Source of the DNA: Cheiracanthium punctorium
Taxonomy: Eukaryota; Arthropoda; Arachnida; Araneae; Cheiracanthiidae
Assembly: GCA_038373885.1 (NCBI GenBank)
Contig: JAWZYV010018244.1
Span: 62,001-126,000 of the forward strand
Length of the DNA stretch: 64,000 bases
Direction of reading: 5' to 3'
Below the pieces are notes generated by a model, which was not told the origin of the DNA, searched no databases, and saw only the letters and a list, made by a program, of their open reading frames with translations. The translations under genes and the position numbers were made by a program. Positions 1 through 12,360 of the stretch are shown piece after piece (positions within the stretch are counted from its first letter, which is position 1; every line of letters starts with the position of its first letter).

Positions 1-2329
1 CCAGATTTGAACTTAATTCTTGCATTAATACGAAGCTTTTATGCAGTTTATTCGGATGTATTGATGGCCGAGGTAAATTTTTATCGACAGATTAATTCTT
101 TAAAAAATTGTATGCTCACATTATTGTTTTACTTATTAGAATTATTTTGTGAATGTGTATGTGGTCAGAGCCGTAATTCTAAGCAAGCCGCGGACTAGGC
201 CGGCATTTTCTTTTTTAATTGCAGGAGGAATGAATCTGATGCAGGCCTTGTCTTTGTTTGTCCCCCACCCCCCAATCCATATTGAAAAGTATTTACCTAT
301 GTATACATTCATTCGTTGAGACTGGTTATTTCCCAGGGGGAATGGCTATATATGCCGCCCCCACAATATAATATGAACATGAATTATATGTGCTCAAAAA
401 TCTACGTCATAGAAATACTAAACCATTTCCGAATATATATATATAAAAAAATAAATAAATAAATAAATAAATAAATAAAAAATTCTTGCTGAGGCCCTTT
501 CTATTCAAGTCAATATTTTTCACCAAAAAAAAAAAAAATATTTTTTTTTAAACTGACAAAGCACAAATAATATGCATGAAGTTATAAAAGGCAAGGAGCG
601 TGCTGGGGGCGGCAGATTTTAATTTTGAATATGAGCGGCATGGACCTAAATGTGGCCCTGCGTGTGGTGTTAATTGCGGGTGGGTGGGGGTGGGGGGAAG
701 ATCCTTCAATCTTTGTATCATTAAGCTGTCCGACTATGTTGAAAAGGTCAATTTTGGCGCAAAATTCACATCTTTATTGTACTGTCTCAAAGTAAAGCCT
801 TATGCTTTGAGATTCTAAAACTGCTTTTATTTTAATTCTACGTGTTGTAGAACGCTAGTTATGACCATTTAAATCGCAAGAGACGGCCGTCAATTTTGAA
901 TGCTTTTTTTGAAAAACGAAATCTTAGTGCACAAAAACATGATTTCTCAAGAATTAATAAACGGTTTAACTTTGCATGCATGTTTCTTTTACCTAAATGA
1001 GTGTAATAGACAGCAAGTTTTAGTGTAGCCCGTTTTTCCTAACGATGAAATTTGCATTAAATTTCCCAATAAATTTCCAATTAAAAAATAAATAAATAAT
1101 TAAAAAAATAAATATAAGTTAATTTTTTATAATTTTTTTTCTTTGAAACACACCCAAAAAATATTCAATATATTACGTATTAGTTATTTTAATAATATGG
1201 TCTCCGTACGTAGTCGGATACCTAATGTATAGAAATTCATATTTTTTTTTATTCCCTTGAGTAAAGTTAAAAATATTAAGTGGGGTGTAGGGGATGATGA
1301 AATATTTTCTTCTATTTCTTGTTAATATGAATAGTGCATCAACAGTTGATTTATCGGTTATGTTGTAAAGTAAGTACTAACAATAATTTAATAGCGGAAA
1401 GCATAAAAACTTGTTAAATGTATTTCTTTTTTGAAAAGCGTTTTGACAAACAATTTTACTGCTTAAGTACTCGGTACTTAATTTTTCTCTAACTTGCGTT
1501 GTTTGTGAATCGTCAGTTTAAAATAATCAGGCTAAGACAGGAATTTGAAGTCCTACTTTCGTACATTTCATACGTCAGCAAATATTTGGTCATTAAATAA
1601 AATAAACTTTCTTTATTCCTTTATGTCAAATGATCTTCGAACACGTCACTCGCGTTTTATTACGTAAGTTATTCTTTACCTTGGAAGCTTGTCGCTGTAG
1701 TTCTTGCGGATCACTGCAAGATTGGCGAACTTACTATTAGCTGCACTAATGATTAACTCCGGGGAAGAAAGGTATTGGGAGGTAAATATGAACCTAGTAC
1801 TTGATAAAATAAGAAATGTGAGAATCTCTACAGCTGTACATATTAATCTTTTTTACCGTAGACTGTTTGAATTATATCTGCTGAAAATCAGCAGCATTTC
1901 AATTTTCACTTTTTAAAGGACCGTTTGTTGAAAAGTTGATGTTTGCACTAAGAGGACGATTGCCCTTAAAGAGGAGAGGAACGGGAATGCATAGAACTAT
2001 TTTAAAGTCTGAAAAATTGTGCAGAAAGAATTTGATGTTGCAGTTTGATTAGCTGTCTGTAAATGTTATTTTTGCCCTTCACTCTGTCATTGAAAATTCG
2101 ACAATGTGTAGGTTTATGGCAATCACAAAACTATAATTGCATGTAAAGTTAGGGGACAAGATTTTCGAAAAGAAAATGGAAACAAAATTACATTTATGTT
2201 CAGTTTTGTTTAGAATTTAAGACAATTTAATTTAAACTGAACAATGGAAACAAAATTACATTTATCCTCAGTTTCGTTTAGAATTTAAGGCAATTTAATT
2301 TAAACTAAACACTATATATATTTTCCCCG
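1..2329. other. Non-coding AT-rich sequence, left edge
   Basis: No coding exon recognised; reading frames here are short and featureless. It holds an (AAAT)n microsatellite near 448-481, A/T runs at 525-552, and a two-copy 68-bp tandem duplication at 2175-2310. A 5' UTR exon or the promoter of CBS could lie here, but I cannot point to one. Confidence 0.5.
2175..2310. repeat. Two-copy 68-bp tandem duplication
   Basis: Copies begin at 2175 and 2243 with AATGGAAACAAAATTACATT and end in AATTTAATTTAAACT; they differ at only a few positions, so the duplication is fairly recent. Confidence 0.8.
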
Positions 2330-2570
2330 GCTTTATGGCCCCACCAATGGCTGAGTAGATATTGTACATTGCTTATGCTGGAAGACAGCTGTAGTTGTGG
2401 ACAGGTTTGAATCCGTCAAAGTTGGTCGGGCTTGCCACTGATTAGGTGGAGGATTTAGGTGGTTTTCTTTGAACTTAATATAAATACGAACCGGTTATTC
2501 TGCTAAGACCTACTAAAGCATCTCATATCCTTCGTGCAAGATAATCAGGTTGTAATAATACCACCATCCA
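2330..2570 (+). mobile_element. tRNA-derived SINE
   Basis: A tRNA-like A box (TGGCTGAGTAGA, 2348-2359) and B box (GGTTTGAATCC, 2404-2414) are spaced as in an internal RNA polymerase III promoter. The intervening arms do not fold as a true tRNA, and a unique body follows. Exact ends and target duplication are not clear. Confidence 0.6.
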
Positions 2571-5530
2571 TCTACTCATCTTTATTAGAAGATGACTCCT
2601 TTTCGGACTTGTCTGTTCGGCCCAATTCGAACGTTTTAATTTTACTTAAATTTATCATTCTGAGCTTGTTTTGCAAATTTGGTTCTGGAGAATTAGAATA
2701 AAGTATTAGTTTGGTGTGTGCAACGATAATTTCATAAAATAAAAACTTTTTTTTTTTTTTAAACACCTGCGAATTTTTTTTTTCTAGAAGGTAGGCAAGT
2801 CGAACACATTGCGTTCGATGAAGGGTAAATTTTAAAATGAGGACTCTGTATACTTTATTCTTAGATTTCAAATAGATTCTGTAGATAGGCGGTAGTAATC
2901 TCTAGTGAGTAAGAAAGCCACAAGCAGAATGAATACAAATAGATTTCTAAAATATCGCACTTTATTTTAGAAATCTACAAAACTCTTTTTGAAGATTTGT
3001 ATGTTTTAGTAAAAAAATAAAAATATAAAAAAGAAGCATTTAGAAAACTGACTATTTTAACAGTAGGAACTAATGTCTAAAAATAATTCGAACGGTTCTA
3101 TTTTATTTTAGATTCGAAGATATAAAAATTCTGAAATTGGATCAGCTGCTCAGCGCACGATAAATTGCATTCGCAATTTTTAAATCTTTCCCTTTTTGGA
3201 TTTTTGATGGTGTCACCGATAAAGGACGTCACAAACATGTATCCAGTTTTATCATATCTAAAAACCTTGCATGAAAATCTTTATCAGGATATATCAGCAT
3301 CTTCCTTCGAATTTTCTTATCGCTCTCAATATATAAGATAGCTTACTTTCTGCTGCTTGCTTTGACTACTGTTAATTCTCTCCGACAGTTGATCAGCTGC
3401 AATTTCTTGTGTAAGTGCTCCTTATTTTAATGTTTCAGTTCTCCCGTTTTCAGTGTATCGCTTAGTTTCATACAGTCATAACCCCCCCCCCCCTCGTGAT
3501 TTCGCAAACTATATAATAAAATATTATATTTATTATTCGAGTTTAGATGTGTATTTTAAATAATATTGAAGCATTCAATAAATGGATCTGTTTGTTTGAA
3601 TATTTTTCGAATTTTGGAAGTTTAGGAGTTCGTACTATATATTTTATAAAATTTTGTATTGGTCGAGAGAGAGCGACTCTCTTTGAAATAATTTTTCATT
3701 GTTTGAAAATTTAAATTACGAATGTAAATATGTTGTATTTTTTACGGTATACTTCCGTTATTTTTTTCTTGATTACGATGATAAGTTTAAATTTTTATTA
3801 CTGCGGTAGAATCCCAAATTTTCTTTTATAAATTTTCACTTCTTGGAATAATGTGTGTGATATTCGTTTTTTGAAATACGGCGAACAGGAAAGAGTATTA
3901 TTGCTACCATTAAAATTTAACTTCACCGTAATTTTATCTTAACGATTTCGATGTTTTTATTACCCAATAATTGGGACAATACTGTGCATTTTTTAATTGA
4001 AAAAAAAAATTTTTTTTTCAAGGATTACCAGTTATTGTTATACAAGCAGGTATTCGAAACAACAGCAACAAAAAGACAGGCAAGTAAGACTGAGATGAGT
4101 TTAATAAAAGCTTATGCTCTAATACTGTATATAATACAGTTTTGGTGTTTGCTTGTTCGCTGTAGGCGCCTAGAGTAAGCGTTGCAGGCGTCGTACCAGG
4201 TCCATTACGATTGTTATTTTTTGAGTTATTTTATCTTTTGTACTTTTTTCGGCCACTTTATGAGTATTTTATACTCGATTTTACTATGCGAAACTCGAGT
4301 TTCATTTTTTCAATTAAGCTCTGTTTCAACGATGTACCCCCCCTCTCCCTACCCCCTTTTTTCGGCGAATTTTTAAAATGATGCCCGAAAGTTCCGATTT
4401 TTACCGTACATAATCTATCTAATATGGTGTAAATTTATTTTTCAACATATTGTTTTAAAAAGTTTATAATCATCCGGAACAAATATTTCATCCTCTATTA
4501 TTATTATTTGAAAAATATTTAATTTTATTTATTATAATTTATTATTATTTTGTAATTAATAATATTTAAATTCAATTGCACACATTACTCTTTTTTTGTT
4601 GTTGCTTGTATGTGTGGAGGGGGAGGAGTAAACACTGTAGTGTTCATACTTTCAGACCATGAACCTGTTCGCTGTGCCCTCCAAGCTGCTAAGGTTTTCC
4701 CTAATACGCCCAGATGCGTTTTTCTTAACCTTCAAGTGTATAGGCATTTGCCTGTAAAATCGCTTTTCCCGCATAAAGAGTTAAAATGCAGTGAAATGTA
4801 AACATTTTCTTTCATTATAAAGTCATTTTTTATTGGCTAATATTTTTAAGTTTCTTACAAACAAAATATTTTGCTCTCGAGAATGCCTTTTGAATTCGAC
4901 AAAAATTCAAAAGGTAGAACAATAAAGGCAATTCTTGCTTATGGTAGTAAACATAAAAAGACCATTCATATTATTTTTAAAATAATATGAGCTATATAAT
5001 TTTCAGTGCATCAAAGTTTTTATGCAGAAAATCTATTTTAACAAGGAAATGTTCGATTCATAAAGCATGTTCAATAGATGGTAATGTAAATAGATATTAA
5101 GTCAAATTTTATCGATAAAATAACTCATTCACTGAAACTAAAAGTAAATATTTAATAATATATAAATCTGAGTAAAGCTCAAAATGGCAACTTCGAAATT
5201 CTTGTTTGAGAGAGTAAACATACAAGTGAAGTGATATTAGAAAAACAGTTGTAAAAAAATATATTTCACTGCACCATATTTTTTTATTATGAAAAACTGC
5301 TTTAGAGCCAAGAAAAGTTCATGGAACATCCTCTCCCCCCCCCTTTTTTTTTTGTATAGTAATTTGTGCAATCAAAATACAAAATGCATTCTAAAGAAAA
5401 AATTATTGCGTGTAACAATTAAAAATATTAGCTAAAATGATTAGGTAGTGAAAGAAACTGGAATGTTTCGCTGCATTTTAACTCTTTATACAGGAAAAGG
5501 AAATTTACAGGCAAGTTCTTGAATACTTGA
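2571..5530. other. Non-coding stretch
   Basis: AT-rich with homopolymer runs (poly-T near 2748, poly-C near 3481 and 5333). A 13-bp perfect inverted repeat forms a hairpin at 2941-2976 (AGATTTCTAAAAT arms). I see no gene or transposon ends. Confidence 0.5.
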
Positions 5531-5536
5531 GGGTAT

Positions 5537-6514
5537 CAGGGATGTGCCAGCTGCTCCAATTGCTCCAAATTGTACCAAATCAATCCTGATGTGCCAATCT
5601 GATACAAAAAGATCGTTTTTGGACATTTTTGCTCCAAATTCAGCAAAACTGCTACATTTTTAATTTTTCCATATATGTTTAAACATTTGTAAGTCTCCCA
5701 AATTTTTACAAAAGTCATCACGCATTCTAATCATTCTAATTTCAATCTTTCTCTATTAATCTTAAAAATGAATATTTTTTCTTTGGCATCCCTTTGTTTA
5801 AACCTCCAATGCCTTAAGAGTAAAAATTGACCTCTGTTTTAAATTTAATTTTATATAAATTTGTAATTTTTTGTTACCAAATTTTTATTAGTTGCTGATG
5901 GTAGTTAACCCATTTGTGCCCAGATATTTTTGAGACTTTCTATGATTTCTTTTAAAATCATTATTATAAAAATTGAAATGTCAACATCTTACTGGGTCAT
6001 GTTAAAATATTATGTGGAGTTGAGGTTCTATACTCGTGAATAAAGGCTAGGAAAAATAAATAACGCTTTCGACTGATAGCGAAAATGCTGTCCCAAAAGA
6101 AGGGACGCTAGGCATAAATGGGTTAATATAGTTTAGTAAATATTGTATTTTTGATTTAAAATAGATATTTTGTATAGCAATGTATAAAATAACTGAATTT
6201 TTATTTATTTCATAAGCTTCTGACTCCCCCCCCCCCCAAAAAAAAAAGACTGGTTTTTGTTATAAGCTAAGAGTTTTTAAGAACTTCCTTAATTTTCATT
6301 TTTTTGATTGGCATTCTTTAATGACTTTTCTCTTTCCCTCCAAAAATAAATTTTGTATTTCAAAATTGACATGCTTATGCTCCAAAAGTGACTTTTTCTT
6401 GCTCCAAATTGCTCCACTAATCTATTTTTCTTGCTCCAAATTGCTCCAAAAATGTCTTTTTTCTTACTGCTCCACAAATTGCTCCAAAATTTAATTTCAG
6501 CTGGCACATCCCTG
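5537..6514. mobile_element. hAT-like non-autonomous element with 6-bp target duplication
   Basis: 17-bp perfect terminal inverted repeats (CAGGGATGTGCCAGCTG at the left; reverse complement at 6498-6514) are flanked by GGGTAT on both sides (5531-5536, 6515-6520). Both subterminal regions carry repeated TTGCTCCAAA units in opposite orientation. There is no transposase. A second element (5909-6122) sits inside it. Confidence 0.85.
5909..6122. mobile_element. TTAA-flanked MITE (piggyBac type), nested
   Basis: TTAA stands at 5905-5908 and 6123-6126. The ends are CCCATTTGTGCC and, inverted, CCCATTTATGCC: 12-bp repeats with one mismatch. The 214-bp body is non-coding. Insertion into the 5537-6514 element makes it the younger of the two. 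Confidence 0.82.
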
Positions 6515-6760
6515 GGGTATGGAAAATGCTTCATAGGCAATACTTCATCAGGCTCAGTAGTTTGTTACAAATGAATGAAAAACATTTCAAGAGTAAGTAC
6601 TAGAATGAAATCAAATGTAACAGAGTGCGAATCAGTAGGTGTGCGTGCAGAGGAGGAGGGAGTTAAATGAAACTTTCAAAAGGACTTATATTCCATGATG
6701 AAGTTTTGAACTATGATTTTGTTATTAACCAGTTCTATCCATTCTTCAAATGAGAGCAAG

Positions 6761-6934
6761 CAGGCCCTGATTACCAAATAGGGCTATAAAGCCCAGGCCT
6801 ACAATTAAAAAAATCCGAGGGCCTCAAAACTGCAATACTTGTTATTTATACTTGTGGAAATGAATAGGGGTAAGTGGAAGTGGGACTCTAAATGATAGCA
6901 GGCCTTAGTATCAGAGAGTGTTAATCAGGCCCTG
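6761..6934. mobile_element. hAT-type MITE, 174 bp
   Basis: Exact 8-bp target duplication AGAGCAAG at 6753-6760 and 6935-6942. Inverted ends CAGGCCCTGATTACC and CAGGGCCTGATTAAC. The 8-bp duplication and CAG ends are typical of hAT elements. Confidence 0.88.
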
Positions 6935-6942
6935 AGAGCAAG

Positions 6943-7673
6943 CAAATATTTTTCAAACGCAAATATTAAAGAGAGTTAATTCCAGTCACTTAAATTTCTA
7001 AAGCTATGAGACTGTTTCACTTGTAAACATAATATTTGCTTTACCAAAGTTAACCTAAATTTACAAAATAAACTTCTTTGTAGTGCTGCATGCACTGCAG
7101 ATGAGTCTGTTTTGTATAAATATGATTGTGTATTTTATTAAATAGAAAAAAAAAAGCATATATTTGTAAGTTTATTGCCATTGCACACTTCAAAAACCGT
7201 TCAATGAATTTCTCATATAACAGTAGAAAAATAGTGACTCTTAAGTCTTAACCTTAGTGTCTCAGAATGTCTACTCTGGGATAAACTTTAAAATAGCTTC
7301 ATTATTTCACATTTATTTTCTTGTTACAAACAATTATTGAGTTTGATTAGACTAGGTGATAGGAAACCAATATAGTAGTCGTTTTTACTGTTTTTACAGA
7401 AAAGTGGAATGCATTAGTGTTAGTAAGTGTTATCAACAGTCGAATTTAAAAATTTAAATAATAGGTTATGTGTTTGTTTACTAGCTTAGAAAACATTTTT
7501 AAAAATCATGTTTTTCTTGATTTGGAACTATCATTTTCATTTTTGCCATTCATAAAATCAATATCTTTCCATTTTGAAGATCATATAAATTTGATGTTGT
7601 CACTTTATACTGTGTTTTTATTTCATTATTCTTGTTTTCAATAAATCTTATTTTTAATGTTCCTAATTTTTAG
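6943..7673. other. Non-coding sequence before the first CBS coding exon
   Basis: AT-rich intron or 5' flank. It ends with a T-rich polypyrimidine tract and the TTTTTAG acceptor used by CBS exon 1. Nothing else recognised. Confidence 0.5.
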
Positions 7674-7691
7674 GTCTCAGATATATCAGAT

Positions 7692-7834
7692 ATGACTCCT
7701 TCTCCCAGCAAAACTCCTAGCAGATCCAGAGGTCCATCTGCAAGTCTCGATCTTGTGCGTCCTGATTTACCAAGCAAGTGCACATGGCATTTGGGGGCAA
7801 AGCCAGAAAAATCTGTTCATAACCATGTTAAACT
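7692..7834 (+). CDS. CBS: CBS exon 1 (coding), heme-binding N-terminus
   Basis: The acceptor TTTTTAG ends at 7673, so 7674-7691 is transcribed, and the donor is GTAAGA at 7835. It codes residues 1-47 and two bases of 48. It carries a Ser/Pro-rich start, then SKCTW with Cys30 and VHNH with His43, the two axial heme ligands of animal CBS. A 5' UTR exon must lie upstream; I could not identify it in 1-7673. Confidence 0.9.
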
Positions 7835-10800
7835 GTAAGATATGTTTTTTGTAAAGATATTGTGCATTTTTGCAGTTATAATAGGGAGATGTATAAACCC
7901 TAACCATGTTTTTTTTGGGCATTCTTCATTAAATATGAAATAATATTATTAATTGCATTTACATATTTCATTATCATCTTGACCTCACGTTAACCCAGAG
8001 TGAGTCCTGACCATCTCCTATGCAGTTCTCTGTTTCACCTGATCTTATTATTGTTAAATTTTATTTTATCAATGCAGATCATGTTTCATTACTGTCATGT
8101 GATAAAGTATGTTGCTTTACAGTTGTTCTTATGTTAGTTTTGGTGTTATAAGGAGAAAAAAAAGACCTAAAATATACTACCAACCATATCAAAAAATACT
8201 TAACAAATACTTGTGCTAGCAACAAAATTAATAAAAACTTTGTATGATAACTTGCATAAATGTACTCATCAACAAAAGGGAAATTTTGGCTGGTACAAAA
8301 GTTTTGACTTCCTTAGTAGTGAAGAAGCTCAAGCATTTCAACTTTTGTGAGTTCTTTACATCTGAGAAAGGTCAGACTGCTTGGACCAACTGAAATAATA
8401 TTTTTTTTGGTAAGTACATTTATGCGTGTTACTATACGCATTTTATTAAATTTATTACCAAACATGTTTAACACTAGGACACTGGAAATCTTGCTTCCCC
8501 TAATACGCCGGCCAGGTGTCATTTTGACACTAGTCAGTTTTAAGTGAAGCAACGTATAAAATATGCATTTTAATATTCTTTTTTTGCAAATATACATGGT
8601 ATACAAGGAAAGTATTAGATCGGAAAAATAAGAACAATTTTTCTAAACGGTACAAAAATATAAACAAAAAAAAAATTACTTAGATTACTTACAGTCCAGG
8701 CACTTATAGCTCACATATTTAGTGCACTTACCACATGTCATTCTTTTACAAGAAGAACATATTTTATTTGTGACATTTCCGTGGCATTTTTTTACCTCAC
8801 ATTTCCTACGTTTAGGTGGATTTTCAGTCCTCAGTTCATCTTCATCCTTCCTTTGTCTTTTCGCGGATTTCTCAATATATCTTGCTCGGAGTTCTTCAGC
8901 TAAAGTTTGTATGAAAGTACGCCTTGATATTTTTTTCCCGGATACACATTTGAAAATAATCTAGGTGTTTATGGCAGCAAAGTCTAAAATATTATAAAAT
9001 GTGTGGACTGGCCATCTTCTTGATCCTGCTTTGACGGAATATTGTCTTGCCATTTGGTCAACAATATCTACACCACATTTCGTTTCATTATAGAAACTGA
9101 CTGTTTCTGGAGTTTTCTTTTCATTATTTGCAATTGCAATGTTTGAATGCATAGAACTCAGGATTAGTACACTTTTCTTCTTTTTACACTGGTAAACTGT
9201 AAGTGTTGAGCCGGATTCTTCATTTTTTAGTATTTTCGTGGAATATAATGTCTCTTTTCCTGACTTTATACAATCTGGAATTTCGTGTCGGACTCTGTTC
9301 ATCGTGCCAACTAAACTCGTTCTTTTTTCCTTTAGTTTCTTAGCCAACTCAAGTGAAGTGAAAAAGTTATCAACTGTGACATTTCTTCCCATACCTTCAA
9401 ATGTTTCAATTAATTTTAAAACCACATATTCTGAAAGCCTTTGATTTTGATCTCATTCTTCATTTTTTCCTAGATAAGGAAATGCATTCAAAATATACTT
9501 AGTTTCTAAGTCTGCAGCTATCCAAAACTTTTGTCCGTATTTATCGGGTTCCGATGCAATGAATTGTGTAAACAGACAGCGAGTTTTACTTGGAAACAAT
9601 TGTTCATCAGTTGTTATGTTCTGCCTTGGCTTGTAACAGCTTATGCAATTTTCAATAAAACGATTCCATACTTCTGAAATCATTGCGAATTTATCCTCTT
9701 TTGTTCGATTACGACGCGTTGATTTCTTATCAAACCTCAAAAATCTCGATATTTCACAAAATTTGTCTCTGGGCATGGTTTCTTTACAAAAATTCAAACC
9801 CCATGTAGCAGACCATAAAGAATGGAGTTCCAAGTTCCTAGCTCCTGAGACTGCACGTGCATACAAAATGGAAATGTAAGCGAAAAGTTCCTCTTTCGAA
9901 ATAGACCAAGCTTCATTTTCTAATACTCAATGTGCTTCTGTGTTTATTATATGTTCTAAAATTTTTCTGTCGATGAAGAGTAACCAAGCACTCAAAACAC
10001 TGATCGTTCAGATTCCTTTTTACGAAACTGGTAGGGCCGCTGCTTTCTTGCAGAATATTTTGGGTTGCTAACCTACCAGACGCACTTCCAAAAACACATT
10101 CTTTCCACACTGAACCATCGCGAGCTGTAAATTCCTTGAGATTTTGAGAATTATTAGTTTCAGTGGCCTCATCGTCATCGCTTTCCGATCCAGATGATTC
10201 AACAGGAATAAAATTTTTATCATCAGATTCATCATCTATGTTGGACAATTCTCCCCCTTCAGATTCATTATCAGATACATCTCTGAGAAGTGCAGTTATT
10301 TCTTCAGGAGTAAATCCTCTCTTACGAGACATTTTAAATTTAATCCAAAGAAAGAAAAAAAAGAGAAAGAGTCACAAGAAATCAATTGCACACTTTGCTT
10401 GAAATATCAGCGACAGGTGTTGGTGCAGCTGAAACAGAACACGTGATGACCGGATGTCACAAAACAACATTCCAAGACCCCTTGCTCTTATGTACACTCA
10501 CAATACAGTAGAAAAATAGCACAAAAGAACAGAATTTGAGATAAGGAAGGTGAAATTTCTGCAGTGTGCAATTGAGACCGAGCAGGCATTCTAGGTAAAT
10601 CTACTCGTAAACTACGCTTAAATAAAGCTAATCGCCTAAAACTTTTTATGCGAGTTCTACATACAAATTTAATAAAAGTCAGAAAATAAAAATGTAATTC
10701 ATTAAAATTTACAGATTTTAGAAAGTAATTTATATGCCTTGGTGTCGAAATGACACCGCCCGGCGTTCTAGTGTTAAAATATGCAGGGGGTTGATCCAGG

Positions 10801-12314
10801 AATTATTTCCAGGGTCCCGTTTTTGTGAAAGCTGTTTATTTTTGTGAATTTCAATATCTATTTTTGTGAATTTTTATACCAATTTTTGTAAATGTCCATT
10901 TGAAAAAAAATAATTTATGAAACAAATTAAAATATAAGATAAAATTCAAAGAAGGGTTGTTTTAATCGATTGTATTTTTGTGAAGGGGATGTTTTAATCG
11001 ATTATAATTTTGTGAAGGGTCCGTTTTAATGGATTATAATTTTGTGACGGGTCCGTTTTTATCGGTTACAATTTTGTGAAAGGTCCATTTTTATCGGTTA
11101 CAATTTTGTGGAAGGTCCATTTTTATCGATTGAATTTTGTGAAGGGGGCCGTAAAACGGGTCCAAAATTTCCCTGCATCCATCCCTGATATGGAAATTAT
11201 TCTGTTTAATTTTTGATTTGCCATAACAATCTTTATTTATTTATTTTTTAACTTGATGTAACATTCTTATTATTTATTTATTTCAGTATATTCTTAATGC
11301 AATGTCTCCTCATGCAACCAATCACAACAGACAGTTGTGAAAGCAATATTTTTTAAGACTCGTTTATTGTATAACAAAAGGATTCTCTTAAATATCAAAA
11401 TGTCTGTTCTTTTTCATCTTGTTCAAAGCCCATGAATATAACTGTTTTACTGATTTTTAATTTTATTTCAGGGCTGAAAAACCTAAAATTTTACCAAATG
11501 TGCTTCATGCAATTGGTAATACTCCACTGATTCGACTGAACAAAATACCTTCAGAATTTGGAGTAAAATGTGAAGTTTGTAAGTATTTGCTTACTGAAAT
11601 AACTAAAATATTTATAATTGTAGATAACTAAAATATCCACAGCTAAAGAAATATCTTATCAGAGTTGTTCAGTTTATTAGTATAAAAGGTATTTTAGCCA
11701 TATTTAAACAATTCTTAAACTGCTAAAACTAATCAAAAATAAAAAACCCTGAAAATTCTCTTCTAATATATTCAATCTAACATTATTATGATACTACTTG
11801 AGCATAGTTCATTAACCATTCAACAACAACTCTTCCTACTTTATTAGAAAATAGTTATAAATAGTTATATGAACAAAATCAAAAATTTATTCAAATGATT
11901 TATCAAAATACAATTATTTGGAAATTGCTAATATTCTTTTAACTATGTCAAGTTATGTTTTATTATTAGTGTAAGTTACTTATCTAAAATTTAATCTACA
12001 CAGCTGACAAATACTATTTCATTCAAAATTATTTTTTTGTTATTCTACACTGAAAAGCAAGAAAGTATTGACTTTTTAATTCAATATAATTAATCATAAT
12101 TTACTACTTCAGTCTATATAATTATTTTCCTCAAATGAACTGGATATAATTCTGTAATAATTTCAAGTTGAATAATAATTGCGGCATATACAGTGATACT
12201 TTGTAAAATTTGTTTCGGCTTTTTGCTTTACATAAAGCATCAACTTTTATTTCTGTAATAAATTTATTTTATCAAACACCTCTTATTAAAATACATACAT
12301 ATAATACACACACA

Positions 12315-12360
<46 letters not shown>

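Noticed and set aside
2348..2414. Possible tRNA gene from A and B boxes
   Set aside because: The arms do not pair as a cloverleaf and the boxes sit in a longer SINE-like body.
8347..8606. Overlapping frames on both strands at the left piggyBac end
   Set aside because: They straddle the transposon boundary and have no domain.
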